Program-made: the position numbers and the translations under genes
Assembly (NCBI RefSeq): GCF_028010285.1
Contig: NZ_CP116304.1
Span: 571,501-635,500, forward strand
Length of the DNA stretch: 64,000 nt
Direction: 5' to 3'
DNA from: Pseudomonas sp. Q1-7
GTDB lineage: Bacteria; Pseudomonadota; Gammaproteobacteria; Pseudomonadales; Pseudomonadaceae
Part shown: positions 21,518-28,802 of the stretch, one piece after another
Position numbering within the stretch: position 1 is the first letter of the stretch
Layout: each line of letters opens with the position of its first letter
The notes under the pieces: generated by a model
The model's database searches: none
What the model was told of the DNA's origin: nothing
What the model saw: the letters and a program-made list of their open reading frames with translations, nothing else

Positions 21518-21605
21518 TAGTAGATTAATAGATGATAAATAGTCGTTTTCCAGATGTTTTATAGATGTTTTCTAGTGTAATCCTAGCGCTTTCCTAGAAT
21601 GTCAA
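21518..21605. repeat. Eight 11-bp-phased TAG units (iteron-like array)
   Basis: Eight consecutive 11-nt blocks start at 21518, 21529, 21540, 21551, 21562, 21573, 21584 and 21595. Seven begin TAG and one CAG; units 4 and 5 share AGATGTTTT and unit 3 has CGTTTTC. The period is close to one DNA turn, so bound proteins would line up on one helix face. It sits in the 535-nt AT-rich gap between the unknown RHH-like gene and alpA. No confident gene was seen in that gap; a 105-residue plus-strand frame (21654-21971) looks like noise. Confidence 0.7.
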
Positions 21606-21993
21606 AGGTAGCTCTAATGCTAGTATACACGGGGCTTTCATGAGGTAAAACTTGTGCTCAGGGCATGGTGGGATCTGTCACCGGTGCTCCCTGCGAGTGG
21701 AAAGGCCTGTGTCTGGTGTCCAAATGAGGTGATCGGCAGGCGACAAGTTGTGACTACGGCTGAGGAGGGTGAGCGTCGAGTGCTCGGTCGTTCATTTATC
21801 TGCGAAATGTCCCCTCTTCAGTTGGAGTCGCATGTTGGGTGGTGCGTCTGCATTTCTGCTGTCAGTGCGGGGCGGAGTTGCTGTGAGTGTGCTGGATTGA
21901 AGTTTCTGCCCTGTATTCTGGGGTGGACGCTGCTCGCTGAATGTAAAGAATTACGCGCAAGCCAGATCTGATGAGTCAAATTAGGAGCTCATC

Positions 21994-22194
21994 ATGAAAG
22001 TAATTCGACTGCAGCAGGTGATGGAAATGACTGGTCTGGGGCGCTCGACGGTTTACAAATATGTCTCCGAAAACTGGTTCCCGAAGCCGATTTCCTTGGG
22101 AGGGCGGAGTGTGGGCTGGCTAGAGAGTGAGGTCAAAGAGTGGATCCTAGATCGAATTGAAGAGCGCGACACGCAAAGGGCTGTTTCGGTTTGA
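21994..22194 (+). CDS. AlpA-family transcriptional regulator
   Basis: A 66-residue MerR/excisionase-type helix-turn-helix protein: MKVIRLQQVMEMTGLGRSTV followed by PKPISLGGRSVGWLESEVKEW, the classical AlpA pattern. A GGAG lies eight to ten nt before the ATG. AlpA-type proteins of P4-like satellites and cryptic prophages activate integrase/excision or replication genes. It precedes the Gp2/YfjJ gene in the same direction, a common satellite arrangement. Confidence 0.88.
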   Translation: MKVIRLQQVMEMTGLGRSTVYKYVSENWFPKPISLGGRSVGWLESEVKEWILDRIEERDTQRAVSV

Positions 22195-22371
22195 CTTTAA
22201 AGTTTGCTTTGGCTTTGAGGACGGAGGTTGTCACGGTCAGGTTAGCTGGCTGTGGCAATTTTTTTCCAGAGTTTATTTTTGACGTTTTGCATGGTTATTT
22301 TTAGGCGTCTACCTGATGGCTCTGGGTGCTTTAATTGTTTGGTCTTTCGGTATTGGTAGTATGCTTTATTG

Positions 22372-22441
22372 TTGATATATCAAGTGTCGTTAGGAGTGGG
22401 TGTGTATAGGTGATGGATTTCAGGCATTCACAGATGCCTGA
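22372..22441. promoter_or_regulatory. Palindrome and hairpin upstream of the Gp2/YfjJ replication gene
   Basis: The 297-nt gap before the HUH-type gene contains a perfect 12-bp palindrome TTGATATATCAA (22372-22383) and a hairpin TCAGGCAT (22420-22427) / ATGCCTGA (22434-22441) with a six-nt loop. Hairpins near HUH Rep genes often form the nicking origin, so this is a candidate origin or operator. No gene was seen in the gap. Confidence 0.4.
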
Positions 22442-22491
22442 GTGATGTGTTCGATGGTGTGCTGTTAAAAAGTACTCATCGCTAGAAGGAT

Positions 22492-23175
22492 ATGAAACTA
22501 GCACTGGAGTATTTGGAAATGCAGCGTCATCCTCAAAACAAAAATCTGATGATTCATGATGCAAGCAGCTATTGTGGAATGCCTATTCAGGTCGATAAAG
22601 GGCCTTTTATTCGGCAGTATCTAGAAAGACTCCGCAGCACTACGGAGCGGGCTGTTCAGCAGTATTCTCGTGTGTTCGCATTTAGGGTTGATCTGAGGTT
22701 CCCTGCGGGCGTTGATCTACCTGAAAGCCATTGCACGAATCAGGTAATTGATCGATTTGTCGAGTCGTTCAAGGCCAAGATACGGCACAATCGTCGAATG
22801 GCGCGCATGCAGAACAAGAATGCGCATGACAGTAACGTCCGGTGCGTCTGGGCTAGGGAGACTGGGCAGCATGGAAGGCCTCACTATCACGTGGCTTTCC
22901 TGCTGAACTTCGACGCCTTCAATGCCCTTGGCAAGTTCGAGGCCGGAAGGGACAACATGTTCAACCGTCTTGAGGGGGCATGGGCCAGTGCCTTGGGGCT
23001 GTCAGTCGAAGCGGTCAGGGGGCTGGTCGAGATACCGACCAATTCAGCCTACTGTCTGCGTCGCAATGACCCGCAGAGTCAGGCCGACTTTTTCTACAGG
23101 GCCAGCTACCTCTGCAAGGCAGCCACCAAGGTTTATGGGGATGGCCAGCATGGCTTCGGTGCGAGCCGGCTCTGA
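22492..23175 (+). CDS. Inovirus Gp2 / YagK-YfjJ family replication-type protein
   Basis: A 227-residue protein of the YagK/YfjJ C-terminal (inovirus Gp2) family. The metal-binding HUH motif is seen as RPHYHVAFLL near residue 132, after VRCVWARETG. The C-terminus has the family pattern FFYRASYLCKAATKVYGDG. HUH proteins nick one DNA strand to start rolling-circle replication or transfer; the role in this element is inferred. AAGGA is very close to the ATG at 22492, so a start at the in-frame ATG at 22519 is possible. Confidence 0.82.
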   Translation: MKLALEYLEMQRHPQNKNLMIHDASSYCGMPIQVDKGPFIRQYLERLRSTTERAVQQYSRVFAFRVDLRFPAGVDLPESHCTNQVIDRFVESFKAKIRHNRRMARMQNKNAHDSNVRCVWARETGQHGRPHYHVAFLLNFDAFNALGKFEAGRDNMFNRLEGAWASALGLSVEAVRGLVEIPTNSAYCLRRNDPQSQADFFYRASYLCKAATKVYGDGQHGFGASRL

Positions 23176-23746
23176 CAGCCCTTCGCAATGTCTTACGTGC
23201 TGCCCCTCCAGCAGAGTGGTTGTCAGCAAAACGGAACGGGCGGCGGCAGGGGCACCATTGGCTCAGAGAGCGTGGAGACTTCGCTGCTCGTCCCAGCTGG
23301 AAGGGGCTATACCACAGAGGTTTTGCTGGGCGACAGCTTTGCTCCCGCAGAACAGGTGGGCATGATGCAGTCATTGAAAATGGAAGCCCTCCTGATCGGG
23401 ACAAGGAGTGCGGTGTGCTGGATCTGAAGAATGGCGATGGCTTGAAGGAAGCCTGTGAGCATGCAATGGACGCCAAGTACCGTAGCAGTCGGAGTGCGGT
23501 GCTGGATGCCATGGCTTCCGCCCACTTATACGGACGATGCCGGGGAGCCTGGTGTCGGAGGAGCTCGTGCGCATGGACGGCAAGTTGAAAGCTGCTCAGT
23601 ATTTTCTCGGAGGGTAGGTTTTTGGACAGTCCGTCGGGTAATCCACTGGGACTGTCCAAAAGAATGTCCGAAACGCCTGAGAAGGTAGGCAGGCGAAGGA
23701 AGTTTTTGGCCAGCAGGCATTGCGCTGGCCATATCGGGGAAGGGAA
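23176..23746. other. Degenerate region without an intact gene
   Basis: Short frames in this 571-nt stretch look like decayed coding DNA; for example one frame ends SEELVRMDGKLKAAQYFLGG then stop at about 23617. I could not assign a family. It ends with the long inverted repeat at 23620-23661. Confidence 0.5.
23620..23661. repeat. 13-bp inverted repeat (hyphenated palindrome)
   Basis: TTTTGGACAGTCC (23620-23632) and GGACTGTCCAAAA (23649-23661) form perfect 13-bp arms around a 16-nt spacer. It lies between the decayed region and the hsdR remnant. It could be a bidirectional terminator, a recombinase or regulator site, or an element boundary. Confidence 0.6.
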
Positions 23747-24020
23747 ATGGCTAAAAAGAGTACTCCGAGGATCAACTTATCCAGGCGCCTACCGTCGAAC
23801 TGCTACAGAAGCAGCTCGGCTGGCAGGGGCTGTCCGCCCAGGACGAGGAAGGCTTTGGATAGGACGGCCTGCTGGGGCGCCGCAGCGACAGCGAGGTGGT
23901 GTTCACCCGCGAGGTGCAGGCCGCGCTCAAACGCCTGAACCCCGGTTTGCCGGAAGATGCGTACAGCCAGGCGCTGAGGCAGGTGGTGCAGGACGACATC
24001 ACCAAGACGCTGCTGCAGCT
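23747..24020 (+). pseudogene. Remnant of a type I restriction HsdR N-terminus
   Basis: The frame starts MAKKSTP after a GGGAA ribosome site and then needs a one-base shift to continue EDQLIQAPTVELLQKQLGW and GLSAQDEEGFG. It then hits an in-frame TAG (about 23860) and resumes DGLLGRRSDSEVVF, AALKRLNPGLPED and VVQDDITKTLLQL. This is the N-terminal pattern of type I restriction endonuclease subunits (E/D-x-L, then LGW, then RLNP). Frameshift, stop and loss of everything after about 90 residues make it a pseudogene. No hsdM or hsdS is seen nearby. Confidence 0.7.
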
Positions 24021-24063
24021 GGCCGTGACTTGCTGGGACGACAAAAAAATAAGGAGAGGACAT

Positions 24064-24102
24064 GACCAGCGTGAGCAGCTTGGCGTGCTGCTCACGCTGG
24101 TC
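24064..24102. terminator. Perfect 16-bp hairpin between convergent genes
   Basis: GACCAGCGTGAGCAGC (24064-24079) pairs perfectly with GCTGCTCACGCTGGTC (24087-24102) over a seven-nt loop. It is followed on the plus strand by CATGCCATTTTG. It lies just beyond the end of the minus-strand module and is probably its bidirectional terminator, although no clean U-tract is present. Confidence 0.55.
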
Positions 24103-24114
24103 CATGCCATTTTG

Positions 24115-24297
24115 TCAGTGGGGTGGTTCGTCTGCAGTCTGTTGTAATCGGCTGAAGATCCAGCAGGTCAGCAGCACGGCAATCAGCAGCGGTGGAAAAC
24201 GGACCATCATAATCACCAGCAGCAGAAGGCCCAGGCAGCCCGCGAGGATGCCGGCGAACATGAACACGGCAGCCAAGGTCCGCAGTAGCTTTTTCAT
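24115..24297 (-). CDS. Small two-helix membrane protein
   Basis: A 60-residue protein starting MKKLLRTLAAVFMFAGILAG, with hydrophobic segments at about 8-30 and 33-50 and a short charged tail (QQTADEPPH). It lies ten nt downstream of the radC-like gene in the same direction. The reading frame extends further upstream, but the ATG at 24297 gives a typical membrane-protein start. Function unknown; such proteins are common passengers of plasmid and ICE modules. Confidence 0.6.
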   Translation of the reverse strand: MKKLLRTLAAVFMFAGILAGCLGLLLLVIMMVRFPPLLIAVLLTCWIFSRLQQTADEPPH

Positions 24298-24307
24298 GGC
24301 TTTTTCC

Positions 24308-24805
24308 TCACAGGTAGCCTTGTTCTGCCAGCGACACGCAGCTCTCGTGGCCCACCACGATATGGTCCAGGGTTCGCACACCGACCAGATTCAGGGCCTC
24401 TCGCACTTTGTGCGTCAGGTTGAGATCCGCTTGGCTGGGTTCTGGATCACCGGATGGGTGGTTATGAACCAACACGGCTGCTGCGGTGTTGTGTTCCAGC
24501 GCGACCTTGACGATTTCTCGAGGATAGACGCTGGCGCCATCGAGCGTGCCTCTGAACATCTCCTGGAAGGTAATCACCCGATGCCGGCTGTCGAGCAGAA
24601 GCAGGGCGAATACCTCATGCTCATGGTCGGCGAGCAGCGCCTGCAGGTGGCTGAACACCTCCTTCGGTGAGGTCAGTGCTCGTCCTCGGCGCAGACGCAA
24701 ATTGGCCAACTGGCGGGCCATCAACAGGATGTCGGTTTCGGTGACCGGTGACTCGACCAGGTAGGTGCCGGTCGATTCACCGGCCTTCAGCTTGTGCAGG
24801 CGCAT
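24308..24805 (-). CDS. RadC-type JAB-domain protein
   Basis: A 165-residue protein holding the MPN/JAB metalloprotease fold: VLVHNHPSGDPEPSQADLNL is the H-x-H-P-S-G-x(n)-D zinc motif and the C-terminus is LDHIVVGHESCVSLAEQGYL. Short RadC-like proteins are hallmark accessory genes of ICEs and plasmids; the biochemical role is unknown. I chose the ATG at 24805 because AAGGAG lies seven nt upstream; an in-frame ATG at 24826 lacks one. The start overlaps the upstream gene by 29 nt, implying coupled translation. Confidence 0.85.
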   Translation of the reverse strand: MRLHKLKAGESTGTYLVESPVTETDILLMARQLANLRLRRGRALTSPKEVFSHLQALLADHEHEVFALLLLDSRHRVITFQEMFRGTLDGASVYPREIVKVALEHNTAAAVLVHNHPSGDPEPSQADLNLTHKVREALNLVGVRTLDHIVVGHESCVSLAEQGYL

Positions 24806-25727
24806 GCTGGGCTCCTTGATGGTCATCAGTCGGTGGGGTATGGCGCTGGGCTTGGGCCTCCAGCTTCTCGGCCAGTCTGGCTTTCGAAGCCCCCTGGATT
24901 GTCTGGGGGAATGCCGATGGGCTTTCCTCGGCGGGGTAGAACTCCTCGGCGACGGCACCAGCATCTTCCTCGCTGTCCTCGAACGCGCCATTGCCAAAGC
25001 CACGCTGCGCCGCTTCATCCAAGGCGGTCTGGTCGAAGCCTGCGGCCTGTCGCTGCACATCGAGCTCATTGGCCGATAACAGAGCCTCCGTCATGTCCAT
25101 ACCGGCGCGTACCGTCAGATCGACGTAGAAGATCGGTGTGCCATGGCTTTGCCGGGTGGACTTGCCGCGCAGCCGCAGCTCCAGCGGCAGGCACGCCAGG
25201 CGGTTGCCGGAGATGGCCTGGAAGTAATGCAGGCGAGCCGCCAGGGTGCGGATGCTGTTGAAACCGGTGGTGCGGAACACGAAGCTGCCCAGCGGATCGT
25301 CGTCGCCAATGACCACATTCAGCCGGCCGTAGGGCTTACACAAGCCGCCCCTGGCCAGCGGGCAGGCATCCGGCGAAGGGCAGGACAGCGACTGCATGCC
25401 GTCCTGGGTGATGCGCTTGCAGGTCTCGCCATTGCCCACGCAAAGCGGGCGTCCGGACTGCCGGTCGAATAGGGTGTAGTCGGCGCGAAAATTCAGCTCT
25501 GGCTCGTTGAACAGCAGGCGCACCGGTATGCTGCGCAGCTTGTCGTCCTTGCCCTGGCGCAATTCGTCGTTGAGTGGGTGCAGCAGCCAGCCGTCCTTGC
25601 CTTGTACCTGGGAGGTGATGGTGAACTGGTCATCCTTCTCCGGCAGACGCTTGCCGTTTTTCTCGATGACCTTGCCGATGGAGATGCGCCCGAGCACCGG
25701 CGGGGTGATAGCCAAACCTTTGAGCAT
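24777..25727 (-). CDS. ICE/plasmid 'hydrolase or metal-binding' family protein
   Basis: A 316-residue protein (start MLKGLAITPPVLGRISIGKV, preceded by AGGAG). A cysteine set (C-x7-C in CVGNGETC, then SCPSPDACPLARGGLC) could bind zinc. The acidic, Ala/Gln-rich C-terminal quarter is probably disordered. The same gene type accompanies RadC-, YqaJ- and DUF932-family genes in many integrative elements. No enzymatic activity is known to me; a role in element DNA recombination is inferred only from neighbours. Confidence 0.72.
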   Translation of the reverse strand: MLKGLAITPPVLGRISIGKVIEKNGKRLPEKDDQFTITSQVQGKDGWLLHPLNDELRQGKDDKLRSIPVRLLFNEPELNFRADYTLFDRQSGRPLCVGNGETCKRITQDGMQSLSCPSPDACPLARGGLCKPYGRLNVVIGDDDPLGSFVFRTTGFNSIRTLAARLHYFQAISGNRLACLPLELRLRGKSTRQSHGTPIFYVDLTVRAGMDMTEALLSANELDVQRQAAGFDQTALDEAAQRGFGNGAFEDSEEDAGAVAEEFYPAEESPSAFPQTIQGASKARLAEKLEAQAQRHTPPTDDHQGAQHAPAQAEGR

Positions 25728-25816
25728 GGTGGTTCTCCTGGAAATGAAAAAAGCCAGCCACACAGCGCTAACTGCATGGACTGGCCAAGGGGAGGGAGGG
25801 GTGAAAGAGATGGAAA

Positions 25817-26821
25817 TCAGCCGACCAGGAAACGCCGCGCACCGGGTTTCAGCAGTGGGTACTTGGCCTGCAGGTAAGGCTTGTCCTGGAGCAGCTGAGC
25901 GACATCGAGGCCGACGCTGTCCTTGGCTTTGCGCCAACTGACGTAGCCGCTGGAGAACTCTGCCCGGCTGGCATCGCCCATGGCCTGTTGCAGCATCTGC
26001 TTGAGCTCGGCCTCGCGCTTTTCCTTGTCGGCAATCGACTGGCGAACGGCCTTGAGCTCAATGAAGGCAGCGGTCAGTCCGGCGTGGTGGCTGAAGTCGA
26101 CGACCTGGCCGTTGTCCTCCGGATAGAGGCAACGCAGGGCCGTTTCGGCGGAAGCGGTGCCATCGGCCGGCGGTGGCGTATCGGCCTCCACGTAGTGCCA
26201 GAACTTGCGTTCCAACTCGATCAGGCGCGCGATCATCTGCTCGTCCCGTTCGATGCGGTGGATCTCCAGCGTCTGGCCGCCGAGCAGCACGGCCACATCC
26301 GCGGCCTGCTTGCCGGTGACCGCTAGCTGGTGCATGACCTGCAACTGCACATACTCAGGCACGCCTTCCTTCCAGAGGCGTGCGCCGTTTATGCCGGCGG
26401 TCTTGCATTCGAGGATCTGCACATCGTCGGCCCCGATCACCTCGCGGTCGATGTTGGCCAGCATCCAGGGCAGCGCCGGATCGGGATGCTGCAGCACGGC
26501 GTTGATGCGCCGCACCTTGTTCTTCGTGCGCTTGCTGTAATGCCAGGCCACGATGGGCTCCAGGACGTTGCCCCAGTACATCGGGCTTTCCTCATCCTGG
26601 GGATCGGCCTTCGGCAGCGTGGTATCCCGGCCGGTCTTCTCCAGCCACAGTTCCAGCTGCGACTTGTAGGGATTCAGGCCGACCGCCGATGCAGCATCCG
26701 AACTGCCGATGCCTTGCTTGCGGATCTGCAGCCAGTCCTCGCGCGGCAGCTCCTTGGTGCTGACCAGACGCAGGGCAGGGCGTTTCTTGCTGGTGCTGCC
26801 GTTCAATGACGTTGCTTTCAT
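25817..26821 (-). CDS. YqaJ-family phage/plasmid exonuclease (recombinase)
   Basis: A 334-residue nuclease of the lambda-exonuclease/YqaJ type in the PD-(D/E)XK fold. Visible motifs: QGIGSSDAASAVGLNPYKS (family hallmark), MYWGNVLEPIVAWHY (catalytic Glu), MLANIDREVI (Asp) and VQILECKTAG (E-x-K). It would resect double-strand ends to feed annealing-type recombination. The C-terminal ~100 residues form a helical, coiled-coil-prone tail. The start ATG at 26821 follows CAGGTG; an in-frame GTG at 26830 is possible. Confidence 0.85.
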   Translation of the reverse strand: MKATSLNGSTSKKRPALRLVSTKELPREDWLQIRKQGIGSSDAASAVGLNPYKSQLELWLEKTGRDTTLPKADPQDEESPMYWGNVLEPIVAWHYSKRTKNKVRRINAVLQHPDPALPWMLANIDREVIGADDVQILECKTAGINGARLWKEGVPEYVQLQVMHQLAVTGKQAADVAVLLGGQTLEIHRIERDEQMIARLIELERKFWHYVEADTPPPADGTASAETALRCLYPEDNGQVVDFSHHAGLTAAFIELKAVRQSIADKEKREAELKQMLQQAMGDASRAEFSSGYVSWRKAKDSVGLDVAQLLQDKPYLQAKYPLLKPGARRFLVG

Positions 26822-26896
26822 GGTATTCACCTGCAGACATAAAAACGCCCGACCAGCACAAGGCTGACCGGGCGCGAGGGTTGAGGTAATTGAGGG

Positions 26897-27865
26897 TTAA
26901 GCGGCGAGTTGCAGCGCGGCATCCAGGGCGCGTTGCTTGATCTGCGCACCCTGGCCGAACCAGGCCGAGTCCATGCGGTACTCGTTGCTGCGCGCACGGC
27001 GCTCGTGGTCGACGTACTCGGTCACGGCATTGAGCAGGCCCCAGGCGGTGCCGCGTGCCGAGTCCAGCTGGCTACCGCGACCACGACCTTCGTACAGCTC
27101 CTGGACCTTACGCAGGGCGCGCTCGTTGGGTAGTTGCTCGGGTAGAGCGCCGGTCGGGCTGGTCTCGCACATCACGTTCATGAAGAAGCCCAGCGCCTCA
27201 TGCCATTGCACCTTGCGTTCGGCCAGCGCACGCATGCGGTACATAAACTCATCCCACTGGGATACCGCGATACCGAGTTGCTTCTTCACCACCTTGGGAT
27301 CGAAGCGGGTGTTGTGCGGCACCTTGATCGCCCGGCTGGTGCCGTCCAGGGCGATGGTCAGGGTGTTGTTGCAGACCACGCGCACCGTGGTCGGCGTTGC
27401 CGTGGTGGCCAGGGTGCCGTCGCAGGAGGTCGCCAGCAGCAGGTAGCCGTTGACCTGGTCGTTGCCCTTGAGCGCTGCGCCTTGCCCGGTACGCGCCAGC
27501 GCCCAGAACTTGCGGCCACCCTTGAGTACGCCGGCGGTTTCCAGCTCGTAGCCGGACACCTCGGTAAGGTCTCGGTAAAACTCCAGCACTTCCCTTGGCT
27601 GTACGGTGTGGTAGCGCTGCGAGACCACCGACAGCGGGGCCTTGGTGTCCGAACGGAATAGCACCTTTTGCTCGGGGAAGGAATGAATCGCGCCCAGGTG
27701 GCCGACGGCATCGGATTTGAAATGGACGGGGCTCTCCAAAATTTGCCAATCCATGCCGGCTTCGTGTTGCCAGACCTCGATGGGCTGTTTCTGAGTGAGC
27801 TGGTTGCCCAGGCCGTGCCAGGGGGTGGCGCCGGCGTAGGCCATAGTTTCGATGAAATGAGCCAT
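26897..27865 (-). CDS. DUF932 (phage/plasmid-like TIGR03299) protein
   Basis: A 322-residue protein with the family N-terminus MAHFIETMAYAGATPWHGLG and core LSVVSQRYHTVQPREVLEFY. The start at 27865 follows AAGGAG by six nt. DUF932 proteins occur widely on phages and plasmids next to YqaJ-type nucleases; their function is unknown. It lies 75 nt upstream of the YqaJ gene in the same direction, so it belongs to the same operon. Confidence 0.85.
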   Translation of the reverse strand: MAHFIETMAYAGATPWHGLGNQLTQKQPIEVWQHEAGMDWQILESPVHFKSDAVGHLGAIHSFPEQKVLFRSDTKAPLSVVSQRYHTVQPREVLEFYRDLTEVSGYELETAGVLKGGRKFWALARTGQGAALKGNDQVNGYLLLATSCDGTLATTATPTTVRVVCNNTLTIALDGTSRAIKVPHNTRFDPKVVKKQLGIAVSQWDEFMYRMRALAERKVQWHEALGFFMNVMCETSPTGALPEQLPNERALRKVQELYEGRGRGSQLDSARGTAWGLLNAVTEYVDHERRARSNEYRMDSAWFGQGAQIKQRALDAALQLAA

Positions 27866-28001
27866 TGATAACTCCTTGCCCACAGGCAATATGTGACGCC
27901 GGCCAACTGATGGTGGCCAGTTCTCGGCGCGTAGAAGATGTAGAGAGGAGAGCTTCAGGGAAGCGGGCTTTGAGCCCAGAATCTGCGACTGCTGGGTGGG
28001 G

Positions 28002-28334
28002 TCAGTCGCGGTTGTGCGAAAACGCTAATCCGCAGTCCTGGCACTCGTAGTTGTCGAGCACACGGGTATCAAACTCTTCACCCATTTTGGCGCCAGCCAG
28101 GCCACCGGCTACTCCGCCGGCCAGGCCACCCAAGATCGCACCGGCGAGGCCGCCGAGTGTCATTCCAACTGGACCCGCGAAGGCCCCCAACGCGGCGCCA
28201 CTTTGCGCGCCAGCCATGGCGCTGGCAGCACCGCTGGCCGTTCCGCCGACGGCCCCGACGACGCCTCCAATCTTGCGGGCATGGTTGCGGGTTGCGATGC
28301 GAAGGGAACCACAAGAAGGGCAGCAAACTGTCAT
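28002..28334 (-). CDS. Zinc-ribbon protein with glycine-zipper membrane segment
   Basis: A 110-residue protein. It has an N-terminal CCPSCGS cysteine pair and a C-terminal YECQDCGLAF pair, together one zinc ribbon. Between them is a long Gly/Ala-rich stretch (about 23-85) with repeated GGLAG/GGVAG steps, typical of glycine-zipper transmembrane helices. AGGAG precedes the start. It is the first gene of the minus-strand module and may be separately transcribed. Function unknown. Confidence 0.7.
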   Translation of the reverse strand: MTVCCPSCGSLRIATRNHARKIGGVVGAVGGTASGAASAMAGAQSGAALGAFAGPVGMTLGGLAGAILGGLAGGVAGGLAGAKMGEEFDTRVLDNYECQDCGLAFSHNRD

Positions 28335-28802
28335 CTTTCAGACTCCTGTTCCAAGGGAAGGGCTGAAGAGGGCGATACCTGCCCATCTTCCCTTGAGTAA
28401 TACAGGTCTGAAATTTTTTTGGATCCGATGTTCTATAGAATTACTACTGTGGTGAGCACGGCAGCTGCGGGGCGTCGACCCGAGCCTGAAGGCCTTTGCC
28501 AGCTATGCCCGCCTGAACGTCGGTATAGCAGCTAGGGATTCGGGGTTTGGAGTAGGAGTGGCGTTGGCCTGCCACGAGAGATCCTCCGCAAGGGGCTTTA
28601 AATGGTGTCCACCCAGCAGGTGGACACCATACCGCCAGTTGGAGGGACTGGTAGGTGCGTCGGCCGGAGACATACTTACTGTTATTTTTGAAGCATCACA
28701 CGAGGGAGGGAGTGGCGAATACCTACTAAGAGGCATTCTCTCTACTACGTTGTGACTGCGAATCTGGCGTCTCCGAGGGGCATCCCCTTCACAGGAGGCG
28801 CT
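28335..28802. other. Intergenic region with a 12-bp inverted repeat
   Basis: This 468-nt gap separates the divergent zinc-ribbon gene and the DUF1302 operon, so it must hold the operon promoter. ATGGTGTCCACC (28602-28613) and GGTGGACACCAT (28619-28630) form a perfect 12-bp inverted repeat with a five-nt loop, a candidate operator or hairpin. No convincing gene was seen; AGGAGGCG at 28793-28800 is the DUF1302 ribosome site. Confidence 0.5.

Noticed and set aside
21654-21971. Plus-strand frame of 105 codons upstream of alpA
   Set aside because: Cys/Trp-rich, no ribosome site, no family pattern; more likely non-coding regulatory DNA.
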